This document shows, one piece after another, positions 44,100 through 53,959 of a DNA stretch of 61,373 nt. The stretch comes from Crocinitomicaceae bacterium. Its GTDB lineage: Bacteria > Bacteroidota > Bacteroidia > Flavobacteriales_G > Salibacteraceae. A program made the translations under genes and the position numbers. Below the pieces are notes generated by a model, which saw only the letters and a program-made list of their open reading frames with translations, had not been told where the DNA came from and made no database searches. The stretch covers positions 456,394-517,766 of the forward strand of contig PAJI01000006.1 in assembly GCA_002705995.1 (NCBI GenBank), given 5' to 3'. Positions within the stretch are counted from its first letter, which is position 1, and each line of letters starts with the position of its first letter.

Positions 44100-44119
44100 T
44101 TGTATCGGAAAGTAATTAC
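44100..44119 (+). repeat. attR: right attachment core of the integrative island
   Basis: Exact 20-bp copy of the attL core at 4183-4202. It reproduces the mnmE codons for Cys-Ile-Gly-Lys-stop but has no mnmE sequence before it, as expected for the distal junction after integration. The distance between the cores gives an island of 39.9 kb. Confidence 0.9.
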
Positions 44120-44214
44120 TTTTCTAAACAATCTTTTATTGACTCTTTGGCTTTTACCTCTTACTAATTATTGATTCACCTATTTTATTTTTTTACCATT
44201 AAAATATTTTTTTC

Positions 44215-44838
44215 ATGTCAATTTCAAAATATCGCATAGAGGCATTTAGCGATGGCGTCATTTCCATCATTATTACTATTATGGTTCTAGAAATTCCATT
44301 ACCAGAAACTTTTGAGTTGTCGGATTTATTGGCTTTTTCTTCCTCGCTAATTATCTATTTACTTAGCTTTTTGGTGGTAGGTGCATTTTGGAATCAACAT
44401 CACCAAGCCCTTTCATACCTTGAGCAGGTAAATCATAAGATTATCGTAGCGAATATTTTCTTTTTATTTTTTCTATCACTAATACCACTCTTCACAAAAT
44501 GGGTCATTCAGAATCAAGGATCACTCATTCCAGTAATCGGTTATGATGTAGTTTATTTAATCGTCAGTTTTATTTACTTGTTGATGTTCCGCCTAGTTGT
44601 AAAGTTCGGAGACGAGGAGAGAGTAAAGCATCTAAATGACATTTTTCAATCCAGAAAGGCTTTTCGCCCGTGGAAGTCTTTAATCATTTTATTATTGATA
44701 GTAATTATGGTGGTAATTGGATCTATCTACTTACCGAATGTCGCAAATATAATCCTCATAGGACTACCGATTTTATCTTCAATTTTCAATTTGTTTGTTT
44801 CCAAACAGAGGAAAATTGCACACAAAAGTATTAGGTGA
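44215..44838 (+). CDS. TMEM175-family (DUF1211) potassium channel-like protein
   Basis: A 207-residue membrane protein with about six helices. The first helix begins RIEAFSDGVISIIIT with Phe11-Ser12-Asp13, the FSD signature of TMEM175 channels, followed by TIMVLEIPLP. Bacterial members form tetrameric K+ channels. It precedes the MarR gene on the same strand and is first after the island's right junction. Ion selectivity is inferred from the family. Confidence 0.85.
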   Translation: MSISKYRIEAFSDGVISIIITIMVLEIPLPETFELSDLLAFSSSLIIYLLSFLVVGAFWNQHHQALSYLEQVNHKIIVANIFFLFFLSLIPLFTKWVIQNQGSLIPVIGYDVVYLIVSFIYLLMFRLVVKFGDEERVKHLNDIFQSRKAFRPWKSLIILLLIVIMVVIGSIYLPNVANIILIGLPILSSIFNLFVSKQRKIAHKSIR

Positions 44839-44880
44839 ACAGCAAGGATTGAAATTGATCTGAATGAAACAACCAAAACA

Positions 44881-44911
44881 GTTGACAATATCAACATTCT
44901 TATTACATTTG
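44881..44911 (+). promoter_or_regulatory. marR promoter with overlapping MarR-type operator
   Basis: TTG (44882-44884) and TACATTTG (44904-44911) are spaced by 19 bases, a full Bacteroidota promoter. The -33 element lies inside the inverted repeat GTTGACAATATCAAC (44881-44895). The same motif recurs at 45394-45408 before the efflux operon. A MarR dimer bound here would block the promoter. Confidence 0.78.
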
Positions 44912-44936
44912 CACTTCTATATACTGCAAATACATT

Positions 44937-45365
44937 ATGCACAAAGATGAATTGGGTCTTGATTTGACCATTACATTGAGAGCAATTGGCTCAAGAATTA
45001 TCAAAGAAATAAGGAATCAAGGCATTGAACTTCCTGGCGAACAGATTCATGTGCTAGAAGTTTTGGCCACTAACAAATCACTAATACAGCAAGAATTGTC
45101 TGATCTTCTTCATAAGGATAAATCTGCTGTATTACGCATAATAGATAGCCTTGAGAAGAAAGGACTTGTAGTCCGGGTACCCGATGAAACGGATCGGAGA
45201 AAGAAAAACATTGTCATTACCAATAAAGGAATAGCACTTCGCGATCAAATTAAGGGAATAGGAAGAAAAGTGATCACTTTGAATGTATTTAAAGATTTCA
45301 GCGATGAGCAGCTTACAGCATTTGATACCTTTCTAAAAATGATCCGTAGTAATCTAACAGAATAA
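44937..45365 (+). CDS. MarR-family repressor
   Basis: A 142-residue winged-helix regulator. The central region has VLEVLATNKSLIQQELSDLL, then KSAVLRIIDSLEKKGLVVRV and the wing DETDRRKKNIVIT. It sits between a promoter with a matching dyad and the RND operon with a second dyad, so it most likely represses itself and the multidrug pump until an inducer binds. Confidence 0.9.
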   Translation: MHKDELGLDLTITLRAIGSRIIKEIRNQGIELPGEQIHVLEVLATNKSLIQQELSDLLHKDKSAVLRIIDSLEKKGLVVRVPDETDRRKKNIVITNKGIALRDQIKGIGRKVITLNVFKDFSDEQLTAFDTFLKMIRSNLTE

Positions 45366-45393
45366 TTTCAAAAAAATTTTTCATACCCAATTA

Positions 45394-45408
45394 GTTGACA
45401 TTATCAAT
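45394..45408 (+). promoter_or_regulatory. MarR-type operator before the RND operon
   Basis: GTTGACATTATCAAT matches the marR promoter dyad (44881-44895) at 13 of 15 positions. It lies 20 bases ahead of the TolC-family start at 45428. Confidence 0.7.
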
Positions 45409-45427
45409 AATATACAAGTAAGAACTT

Positions 45428-46783
45428 ATGGAATTGAAATCAAATACACTTAAAACAGGAAGACTATCCTTTTTATTTGCTCTACTTATCTCATCTGTAG
45501 TACATGCCCAATCCGATCCATTCAGCTTACAGGATTGTATTCAATATGCGCTCCAGAACCACCCGAATAGCACGATTTACAGAAATGAAAAGATCATCCA
45601 GGCCCAGAAAGTGAAAGAGAATGTCGGTGTGTACCTACCTTCGGTAACTGCCAATGCAAATACCGATTACAACATTAAACTACAAACCACGGTCGTTCCT
45701 GCCGGCACCATCAGTCCGGAAGAAACCCGGTTGCAATTAGGCAATAAATACAGCAGTGGTGCTAGTATACAATTGGATCAAAAAATATATGACCGCTCAG
45801 CGATCCTTAAGGTAAGCGCATCAAGAGTTGAAGAGAAAATCAGTGACATCCGCGTACTACAAGCCAATGAGGAGATCATTTACAACACGACCCGGTACTA
45901 TTATGAGCTCACAAGCCTGACCGAGGAACGAAAACTACTTCTTGAAAATCAATTGCAATATGAAAAACTTATTACCATCCTGAGACTACAGCTTGATCAG
46001 GGTGTCTCAAAGAAAAGTGACTATAATCAGGTAAGGGTAAACCTCAACAATATTGAAGCTGATCTGGCGATAAACGAAAATAAATATGAGTTAGCAATGA
46101 ACCAATTGAAGAATGCTATGGGCATGGATCTTAACCTGATATTGGACGTCAGCGACAGTATCGATTATAGCCAGCAACCTGAAATGCCAACCATTGGCAA
46201 TGTGGAGTACGACAGCCTCTATGCCCACCAAATTGACCAACTAAATTTGGAAAAGCAAAAAATAAGCATTCAGCAGAAAAACGCGGCATTTCAACCCACT
46301 CTGTCGGCTTATGCCAAATACGGAGCTACGGTGTTTGGAACGGAGTTTTCGAATGCATATACGGATTGGTTTGATTATTCAGTGATCGGCCTTAAGCTGA
46401 GTGTTCCTATTTTTAGCGGTTTTCAGAAGAGCAGTCAACTGCAACAAAGCAAGCTCAGCTATTCCAATCTGAAACTTTCGCAGGACATCAATGATCGCAA
46501 CTATCAGCTAAACCATCAAAACGCTGCACAACAGTTGTTCAGTTCATATACTGATCTGGGCAAAAACAAAGAGAACCTCGAGCTTGCCAAAGAAGTTTTT
46601 GAATCATCCACCATAGAATATCAAGAGGGAAGATCAACACTTTCAAACTTCCTGAATGCCAGCTACTCTTACAAGGAGTCGCAAACCAATTATATCAACT
46701 CCTTACTGGACTTTTTACAAGCGCGCATCGAGTTTGAAAAAACAAAGGGTACACTGGTAACTTATGCCAACACATTGAATTGA
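45428..46783 (+). CDS. TolC-family outer membrane factor of an RND multidrug pump
   Basis: A 451-residue outer membrane efflux protein with a signal peptide to about residue 28 (VVHAQS). Two homologous halves have long coiled-coil helices (DCIQYALQNHPNSTIYRNEK; LNLEKQKISIQQKNAAFQPT) and the beta segments that close the barrel. It is the first gene of the operon outer-membrane factor, adaptor, permease under the MarR-type operator. Confidence 0.92.
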   Translation: MELKSNTLKTGRLSFLFALLISSVVHAQSDPFSLQDCIQYALQNHPNSTIYRNEKIIQAQKVKENVGVYLPSVTANANTDYNIKLQTTVVPAGTISPEETRLQLGNKYSSGASIQLDQKIYDRSAILKVSASRVEEKISDIRVLQANEEIIYNTTRYYYELTSLTEERKLLLENQLQYEKLITILRLQLDQGVSKKSDYNQVRVNLNNIEADLAINENKYELAMNQLKNAMGMDLNLILDVSDSIDYSQQPEMPTIGNVEYDSLYAHQIDQLNLEKQKISIQQKNAAFQPTLSAYAKYGATVFGTEFSNAYTDWFDYSVIGLKLSVPIFSGFQKSSQLQQSKLSYSNLKLSQDINDRNYQLNHQNAAQQLFSSYTDLGKNKENLELAKEVFESSTIEYQEGRSTLSNFLNASYSYKESQTNYINSLLDFLQARIEFEKTKGTLVTYANTLN

Positions 46784-46818
46784 TCAAAAATTAGAGAGAA
46801 CCATTTAATAATAAAGAC

Positions 46819-47877
46819 ATGAAACGTATTATATACATCGTATTAGGGGTATTACTGATAGGAGCTATTACCGTAATTCTTATTAAAAATAAAAAATCCA
46901 TTACCGAGAAAGAGCAGGTGATAGATAGGTCCGAAATCCCAGTTACTGTAAAAGTATATCATGTGGATTCTGTAAAAATCAATACAGAATTCAGGTTACC
47001 GGCAACACTCGCTGCATACGAAGAAGCCATTATTTCCGCTACCACATCGGGTACTATTAAGTACCTGGACTTTGACCTTGGGACACGTGTTACCAATGGT
47101 CAGACCATTGGCCAGATCGATGTAGATCAGAAACAACTGGAACTCAAATCGCTCGAACTCACCATCGAAAAGCTAGAGCGCGATTATAAAAGAAATGAAA
47201 CCCTGCTAAAGGGAGATGCGATCAGCGAAAATGAAGTCATCGAATCAAAATATGATCTTGACCTGAAAAAAATAGAGGCTGAAAAATTGAGAGAGCAAAT
47301 AGCAGATGCCACTATTTCAGCCCCTATCACAGGAGTCATTGTTGAAAAAAGCAAGGTGAAGGGCGAATACTTAACTGCTGGTGAAGAGCTGGGTAAAGTA
47401 GTTGACTATCAGAGATTAAAAGCAAAAATCTATGTCCCGGAAAGTAAAGTGTTCAAGCTCAACAAGGGCATGAAGGTCTTGTTTACATCTACAGTTTACC
47501 CTACTTCTGAATTTTCCGGCACCATTACTTATATCAGTCCTAAAGCAGATGCAAACTATAATTATCCGGTAGAAATTTCCATGAATAACGATCAGGGAAA
47601 GAAACTAAAAGCCGGCATGTACATCCAGGTTCTTCTGAATAGAGATAAGCATGTGAAATCCATGCTCATTCCTAAAACCGCACTAATAGAAGGAGTTCAA
47701 ACCCCACACGTCTTTGTAGTTCAAAATAGCAAAGCCGTGGATACAAAAATCACATTAGGAGAAGAATATGGTGAAAATGTAGAGGTAATCTCAGGACTCA
47801 AAAGTGGTGATGAGGTCGTGACCACCGGACAGATCAATCTGATCAATGGCAGCAACATTAAGATAATCAACGAATAA
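46819..47877 (+). CDS. RND periplasmic adaptor (HlyD/AcrA family)
   Basis: A 352-residue membrane fusion protein with an N-terminal membrane anchor (about 3-22), lipoyl halves (ATTSGTIKYLDFDLGTRVTN; ISAPITGVIVEKSKVKGEYL) around a short alpha hairpin, a beta-barrel and a C-terminal membrane-proximal domain. It links the inner membrane pump at 47903 with the TolC-like duct. Confidence 0.92.
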   Translation: MKRIIYIVLGVLLIGAITVILIKNKKSITEKEQVIDRSEIPVTVKVYHVDSVKINTEFRLPATLAAYEEAIISATTSGTIKYLDFDLGTRVTNGQTIGQIDVDQKQLELKSLELTIEKLERDYKRNETLLKGDAISENEVIESKYDLDLKKIEAEKLREQIADATISAPITGVIVEKSKVKGEYLTAGEELGKVVDYQRLKAKIYVPESKVFKLNKGMKVLFTSTVYPTSEFSGTITYISPKADANYNYPVEISMNNDQGKKLKAGMYIQVLLNRDKHVKSMLIPKTALIEGVQTPHVFVVQNSKAVDTKITLGEEYGENVEVISGLKSGDEVVTTGQINLINGSNIKIINE

Positions 47878-47902
47878 TTCACCACTACAAAAATTTCGAG
47901 AT

Positions 47903-50900
47903 ATGACAATTACCGAATTATCAATTAAGCGACCCCTGCTGATCACAGTGATTTTCGTTGGGCTCTTACTATTTGGATACCTCAGTTACAAAAGTCTGAA
48001 CTATCAGCTTCTGCCAAAATTTGAAGTAAACATGCTTACGGTCAGGACCACTTATATTGGGGCATCACCTGAAGAAGTACAGACCAGTGTGACCAAACCG
48101 ATCGAAGATGCCCTGGCAGCCGTAGAGGGTGTGGATTTAATATCTTCTTCGTCATCCGAGGGGGTTTCAATCGTAATTTTGGAACTGACCGATGATGTAG
48201 ATTCAAAAGATGCACAACTCGATGCAGAAAGAAAAGTAGATCAAATCAGGACTCTTCTGCCAGATAATGCCGATGACCCGGTCGTAAGCCGTTTCGGAAG
48301 TGACGACAGCCCGATTATGAAAATAAGTATCACTTCTTCGGAAGTCGGGGGAGCTTTATATGAATTTGTAAACAACGAAATTAAGCCTTTGCTTACAAGT
48401 ATTTCCGGAGTGGCTGACATCTCGCTTATGGGCGGTACAGAGCGGCAGATCAATGTTTCTGTAAACAATGATAAGCTAAAAGCACTTAATGTATCCATAG
48501 CCGAAGTAAACGCAGCGGTAGCGCTAAGTGGAGTAAGTTATCCAGCCGGGGATGTCAAAAATGAGAAAAGCCGTTTTTCCATTAACCTTAATGCGGATGT
48601 GGCAAGCGTAGACGAACTCAGAAATGTGATCGTCCGTGATAATCACAAAGGCAGCCGGATACTACTCAGGGATGTGGCTGAAATTACTGATGCCGAAGAG
48701 GAGCCAACCCAGATCAGCAGAATCAACCAGATGCCTGCCATTGGGATAGAGATCAAAAAGCAGTCAGATGCCAATGCAGTAGAAATCAGCGAGCAGGTAA
48801 AAGCCAAACTGGCACAAATCAAAGCTGATTTCTCAGATAAAGATTTTGACTACCAGATCGCATCCGATCAATCTGACTACACGCTGGACTCGGCCAACGA
48901 AGTGATTTTTGATTTGTTCCTAGCCATTGTCATCGTGTCCATCGTCATGTTGTTTTTCCTTCATAGTCTCAGGAGTTCCACATTTGTGTTGGTGGCCATA
49001 CCTTCTGCTATGATCCCTACATTCATAGCCATGTGGGCGTTTGGCTTTTCCCTGAACATGATGACGCTCATGAGCCTTTCCCTGGTGGTTGGGATTTTGG
49101 TGGATGACAGCATCGTGGTACTGGAAAACATCTATCGCCACCTGGAAATGGGCAAGGACAAAAAGAAGGCGGCACTGGAAGGTAGAAACGAGATCGGTTT
49201 TACGGCAATGGCCATTACGCTGGTCGATGTAGTAGTGTTCCTTCCATTGGCCTTGGCTGGTGGCATGATCGGCAACATTCTTAAAGAATATGCTCTCGTT
49301 GTAGTGTTTTCCACACTAATGAGTTTGATGGTTGCTTTTACCCTTACTCCTCTTATGGCTTCCCGATGGGGTAAATTACCCCACCTTAACAAGAATGCTC
49401 TTTGGGGACGGGTCAATCTTTGGTTTGAATCCATCATTGATGAAATAAAACAAAGCTATACCATCGTATTGCAATGGGCATTGGGGCACAAGCGGTATGT
49501 CTTTATCTCCATAACCTTGTTGTTTTTTGGTTCAATTGCATTGCTTCCTGCTGGATTTATCGGGGCTGAGTTTATACCTGCTCCGGATCGTGGCGAACTA
49601 AACATTGCCATCGATCTTGCGTCAGATGCATCTCTGTATCAGACCAATCAGACGGTTCAAAAAATAGAAAAAGCAATATTAAAGCATCCGGAAGTAAAGA
49701 ATGTTTTCTCGAGTGTGGGCTCACAGTCCGGAAATGTACTGACTGGTGGAGCCAGCTCTAACAGCAACCTAGCGGAAATATCAATCGTGCTGGTAAAACC
49801 TAAAGAAAGATCGATATCCACAGCCGAATTTGGCAATATAATTCGCGAAGAAATAATTGAGATCCCTGGTGTAAGACCTACTATAAAAATGGTAAGTCTG
49901 ACTGGTAATGCATCATTCGACCTTGAGATCTCCATCAGCGGAACCAATCGGGATTCCATCCGTCAAGCCGCCTCAATTGTGAAAGAGGTAATGGTACAAA
50001 CCCCGGGCACAGATTATGTACAGTATAGCACCAAAGACCCGAAACGAGAAATATCCATCACGCTGGATCGTGATAAAATGGCCTTAATGGGGATTGACGT
50101 AAGTGATGTGGGTCGGGCGGTACAAAATGCTTTTAATGGGTTTGACAACACAAAATACCGAGAAAATGGAGAAGAGTATGATATCAATCTGGAGCTCTCC
50201 CAAGAAAATCGAAAAACGATCGAAGATGTAAGGTCCCTAAGCATTTCTACTGGTAACGGGGGAACTATTCCGCTTATTGAAATTGCAAAAGTTGAAGAAA
50301 CCATCGGGCAGGCCGTGCTACAGAGATACGCTAGATTGAACTCTATGAAAGTCCAGGCGGCTGCCGTAGGACGTCCCAGTGGAACGATCATGGAAGAGAT
50401 CATGGCAGAACTGGAAAAGCGTGAAATGCCTGATGGGGTAAGTATCACCCAGGAAGGAAGATCCAAAAACCAGGGAGAGGCATTTGGAAGCCTCCTGCTG
50501 GCCATTGTTATAGCAATCACACTGATGTATTTGGTCATGGTGGGATTGTACGAAAGTGTAATCTATCCCTTTGTCGTATTGTTTGCTTTACCCATGGCTC
50601 TGATCGGTGCATTACTGGCACTGGCACTTACTCTAAACACGCTGAACCTATTTTCGATTTTGGGAGTCATCATGCTGTTTGGTCTGGTGGCGAAAAATGC
50701 CATCCTACTTGTAGATTTTGCAAATAGCGAAAAAGCAAAAGGAGTTTCTGTGAAAGACGCACTTATTGAAGCAGGAAAAGAACGTTTACGTCCTATTTTG
50801 ATGACCACACTTGCAATGGTATTTGGGCTTTTGCCTATGGCATTGGCATCAGGAGCAGGTTCGGAAACTAAAAATTCCATGGCCTGGGTAATCATCGGAG

Positions 50901-51034
50901 GTTTATTGACATCTATGGTGTTTACATTGGTATTGGTTCCCGCTATTTATATGGTAATTGAAAGATGGAGATTGAAAGTCAATAGTTGGTTTTCTTCTCG
51001 ATCAAGGCAATCAACAGCAACCAACCAACATTGA
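47903..51034 (+). CDS. HAE-1-type RND multidrug efflux permease
   Basis: A 1043-residue inner membrane proton/drug antiporter with 12 membrane helices and two large periplasmic loops. TM4 carries the Asp-Asp pair (SLVVGILVDDSIVVLENIYR) equivalent to Asp407-Asp408 of AcrB, which marks the HAE-1 class rather than the metal pumps of the island. Complete, with the usual conserved KNAILLVDFAN near TM10. The substrate range is unknown. Confidence 0.94.
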   Translation: MTITELSIKRPLLITVIFVGLLLFGYLSYKSLNYQLLPKFEVNMLTVRTTYIGASPEEVQTSVTKPIEDALAAVEGVDLISSSSSEGVSIVILELTDDVDSKDAQLDAERKVDQIRTLLPDNADDPVVSRFGSDDSPIMKISITSSEVGGALYEFVNNEIKPLLTSISGVADISLMGGTERQINVSVNNDKLKALNVSIAEVNAAVALSGVSYPAGDVKNEKSRFSINLNADVASVDELRNVIVRDNHKGSRILLRDVAEITDAEEEPTQISRINQMPAIGIEIKKQSDANAVEISEQVKAKLAQIKADFSDKDFDYQIASDQSDYTLDSANEVIFDLFLAIVIVSIVMLFFLHSLRSSTFVLVAIPSAMIPTFIAMWAFGFSLNMMTLMSLSLVVGILVDDSIVVLENIYRHLEMGKDKKKAALEGRNEIGFTAMAITLVDVVVFLPLALAGGMIGNILKEYALVVVFSTLMSLMVAFTLTPLMASRWGKLPHLNKNALWGRVNLWFESIIDEIKQSYTIVLQWALGHKRYVFISITLLFFGSIALLPAGFIGAEFIPAPDRGELNIAIDLASDASLYQTNQTVQKIEKAILKHPEVKNVFSSVGSQSGNVLTGGASSNSNLAEISIVLVKPKERSISTAEFGNIIREEIIEIPGVRPTIKMVSLTGNASFDLEISISGTNRDSIRQAASIVKEVMVQTPGTDYVQYSTKDPKREISITLDRDKMALMGIDVSDVGRAVQNAFNGFDNTKYRENGEEYDINLELSQENRKTIEDVRSLSISTGNGGTIPLIEIAKVEETIGQAVLQRYARLNSMKVQAAAVGRPSGTIMEEIMAELEKREMPDGVSITQEGRSKNQGEAFGSLLLAIVIAITLMYLVMVGLYESVIYPFVVLFALPMALIGALLALALTLNTLNLFSILGVIMLFGLVAKNAILLVDFANSEKAKGVSVKDALIEAGKERLRPILMTTLAMVFGLLPMALASGAGSETKNSMAWVIIGGLLTSMVFTLVLVPAIYMVIERWRLKVNSWFSSRSRQSTATNQH

Positions 51035-51127
51035 TCTAAAAATCAGGAATTTGGAAAAAGAGAGACAAAAGTCTATTACATTGATTTTCAACGCTCATAC
51101 TTTATTAATCATTTAAACAACATAATT

Positions 51128-52255
51128 ATGGAAAAAGTAAGAATACTAGACGAACCAGAAGATTTCAAAAGACTGGGAATTAACCCAGATGCAGTGGAAC
51201 TCTGGGAAGATGGGAGAAGACGAGAACAGATACCAGGAGCAATGGAAAACTGGTATTTCGATGCTATTATGGAAGACGGCACAAAAGTCGTTGTGGTATT
51301 CCTTACCAAATTGGGGGAAAAGCGGCAAATGGCAACTAATTCACCCAATTTACGGATACAGATTACCACTCCTCAAGGCAAATTGTTTGAAGATTCAATA
51401 ACTGTTCCTGTAGAAGAAAGTGAAGTTCGGAAAGGCGAATGTCACGTACAATTTGGGCAACACAGTTTCATTGGAAATCTTGTGGATTATGACATCAAAG
51501 TCAGTCCTGTAAATGGGATTGGTTGTGATTTACATTTGAAGGTTTTGGTAAAACCATTCAGACCTGGTACAGGGTATGTTGCTTTTGGTGATGATGAAGC
51601 AAAAGAATACACTTGGATTTGCTTCCCACGAGGAAGCGTATCTGGAACCATCGTTTATGACGGTAAGAATCAAGAAGTAAAAGGAATGGGGTATCACGAC
51701 CATCAATTTCACAACACAGACTCAATGACGACAATACACCATTGGATTTGGGGACGTCAATCGCTAGAAAGCTATACCATTGTCATCTTTGACATTGTGT
51801 CCAATGAGAAATATGGTTTCAAACAAATCCCAATTTTTGGTTTGATAGACAATAAAACTGGGGATGTTATCTTTATGAATACCAAGAATGCGAAATGCGA
51901 AATCAAGGAATTGTATTTGCAGAAAGAATCTCAAAAACTTCATCCCAAAGTGGTAAAATTCAGCTACGAACATAGCGGTATGAAAATAGAATATACCATT
52001 AAATGGAAAGAAGAAATAGAAGTACGTACTTCTAAAGACATTTTTGGAAAAGAAAATGTAAAAGTCAAAGAAAAACTGGAAAAATTGGGACTTGACCCTT
52101 CCTATATCCGTTATCATGCAGATGCGGAAATTATTTTTACAAAAGGAAATCAAACCAGAAAAGAGTCAGGTGATATGATTTACGAATTTGCATATTTCGG
52201 GAAGCCAGATAAAAGAGCCCATGTAGACCTATTTAATACGTCTCCTGTTGATTAA
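51128..52255 (+). CDS. AttH/CrtC-like lipocalin-fold protein
   Basis: A 375-residue protein without signal peptide or membrane segment. Features recall the carotenoid 1,2-hydratase (CrtC)/AttH superfamily: EQIPGAMENWYFDAIMEDG near 35-53, a mid-region GTGYVAFG, VKGMGYHDHQFHN near 180-192 and HHWIWGRQ near 199-206. In this fold the His/Trp-rich strands form a ligand cavity. The substrate may be a terpenoid or other hydrophobic molecule. The gene is separate from the pump operon by 90 bases. Enzymatic activity is not certain. Confidence 0.68.
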   Translation: MEKVRILDEPEDFKRLGINPDAVELWEDGRRREQIPGAMENWYFDAIMEDGTKVVVVFLTKLGEKRQMATNSPNLRIQITTPQGKLFEDSITVPVEESEVRKGECHVQFGQHSFIGNLVDYDIKVSPVNGIGCDLHLKVLVKPFRPGTGYVAFGDDEAKEYTWICFPRGSVSGTIVYDGKNQEVKGMGYHDHQFHNTDSMTTIHHWIWGRQSLESYTIVIFDIVSNEKYGFKQIPIFGLIDNKTGDVIFMNTKNAKCEIKELYLQKESQKLHPKVVKFSYEHSGMKIEYTIKWKEEIEVRTSKDIFGKENVKVKEKLEKLGLDPSYIRYHADAEIIFTKGNQTRKESGDMIYEFAYFGKPDKRAHVDLFNTSPVD

Positions 52256-52979
52256 TTACTATTCTTTTTAATGTTATAGCTTTATCGATATGCTTTATTT
52301 CATCAAACAATCTTATTAACCATCATGCATGATTTACTTAATTTTTAAATAAAAGTAATACAATAACACATCTATGGATGTATAATAATTATTAGCATTT
52401 ATGGGAGCACTTTTTCTGAAAAAATCATCATATCGATAAGCGAAAAAGTATTTTTTTACTTGATAAAGCAAAATAATTAGCTAAAAAAAAGGAGGACTTA
52501 TTGCAAACAAAAACCTACAAATCCAAAAGTTCATTGTATAATTAGCGGAAGCAGTATTGGACTTATAAACACCTCTATTAGAAGCAAGCGAATTGTCATG
52601 TTTCATACAAAAAAAAACATTCCTTTTGTGGGGCATATATTTCTCAAAAACAAAAATAATGTTGTACTCTATTCAATCATGGCAAATGAAAACACAGAAT
52701 TAATAGAGATATATTTGAAATTTATTGAGAAATTAAAAAGCGATTAGTATTCAATTAATTTATTACACAAACCAGCATGAAACATCGCTCAATAACGAAT
52801 CAAATATACCATCATTTAACAGGAATTTTCAACGAAGACTTTTTCAATGGTTTCTAAAAAAATATCGTTTCATATTCAGCGTTTATTATTACCTAAATGC
52901 ATGGACATTTTTACTGGAATTAAACCTGTATATGTAAGCTGCTTAAAATGAATTTTTCTTAATAAAGATTGCAAATATC
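52256..52979. other. AT-rich gene-poor region with a short open frame
   Basis: About 720 bases of very AT-rich DNA. The only coherent frame is a 49-codon ORF at 52598-52747 (described separately). No promoter, RNA gene or repeat could be assigned. Confidence 0.5.
52598..52747 (+). CDS. Possible 49-residue hypothetical protein or gene relic
   Basis: ATG-initiated frame encoding a basic/hydrophobic N-terminus (KKNIPFVGHIFLKNKNN), a short strand (VVLYSIM) and an amphipathic acidic/lysine helix ending in KLKSD. It resembles the C-terminal end of a larger cytoplasmic protein more than a complete one. No family is recognised and nothing shows that it is expressed. Confidence 0.25.
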   Translation: MFHTKKNIPFVGHIFLKNKNNVVLYSIMANENTELIEIYLKFIEKLKSD

Positions 52980-53798
52980 ATGAATCATAAATCATTAAAA
53001 AACAAACAATTAAAAATCGAAGTATCTATAGACGGGCAACAGTATACCAAAGAACAGTTGGATAGATTCGAGTACGAGCGCACACTTCATGGGCTTCACG
53101 AACTAAAGCAACTTGGTGCTACAGTTTTAGATGGGGAAAAAGAACTCTCTCATTTAGACATAAATTGGCTTGAACCTGAAAAAGCGAAAGACATATCATT
53201 TGAGGTTAGACGTAAACTAGGTGAAAATGGCACTTTAGCACTTTTCAATGAAGTGCTAAAAAACTCCGATAAAAAATGGAAAGAATACAATAAAATACCT
53301 ATATACGAACAAGGGGTTTGGATTAGCCAAACAGACTATAAAATTACTGGCTTCACTATCCAAGAACGAGCCGCTCACACAACTACAGAAGATGATGGCA
53401 TTAAACTTTCTGGTTTAACGGTAATGCCAGAGCATTACATAGTAAAGGGAACAGTATCAAAAGGGCAAGAAGGAATGGAAACATTTGGAATGTTCGGAGA
53501 GCCTACATATGTTAGAGGCGAGCTGTCGGGAATACCCAGTTATGTACCTGTTAAAAGAGACGAAGAATACCCCATTTGCCAAGCTGCCGATTTACAACTA
53601 CACAGTGATGGAACACCTATTCACGTTGGAGCTATACATCAGTTTAAACCTATAGAAAATGGTTTTCTAATCAGGTCACATTTCTTTTGCCCAAAGAATG
53701 CTCCTAAATCAATAGCCGATGGTCATAAGATTCATTTTGCCATCGAAATGTGCAATGATATTAGGGTTGCTTTTAACAAGACAAATAGCAACAATTAG
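52980..53798 (+). CDS. Unrecognised 272-residue soluble protein
   Basis: No family recognised. The N-terminal ~115 residues are charged and helical (DGQQYTKEQLDRFEYERTLH, ISFEVRRKLGENGTLALFNE). The C-terminal 150 are mostly beta with clustered Cys and His (CQAADLQLHSDGTPIHVG, SHFFCPKNAP, HFAIEMCND). There is no signal peptide. It lies alone between two gene-poor stretches on the plus strand. The coding character is good (even codon use, long frame), so it is probably a real orphan gene. Confidence 0.6.
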   Translation: MNHKSLKNKQLKIEVSIDGQQYTKEQLDRFEYERTLHGLHELKQLGATVLDGEKELSHLDINWLEPEKAKDISFEVRRKLGENGTLALFNEVLKNSDKKWKEYNKIPIYEQGVWISQTDYKITGFTIQERAAHTTTEDDGIKLSGLTVMPEHYIVKGTVSKGQEGMETFGMFGEPTYVRGELSGIPSYVPVKRDEEYPICQAADLQLHSDGTPIHVGAIHQFKPIENGFLIRSHFFCPKNAPKSIADGHKIHFAIEMCNDIRVAFNKTNSNN

Positions 53799-53959
53799 CA
53801 CTATGTAGTAAAAAACACACATGCTGACAAACACGCAAAAGAAACAGTTTGGGATCAGTCCTATAAAACAGCGTTTACTGGATTCTATTCACTTATACAT
53901 TTTCATTCAGTGTCAAGTTAATTTATTACCGTTTGGAAACTAGTAAGATATTAAAACAT

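Noticed and set aside
4183-44119. Complete integrative and conjugative element
   Set aside because: An integrase and primase-like genes are present, but no relaxase, coupling protein or Tra genes are seen, so self-transfer is not supported.
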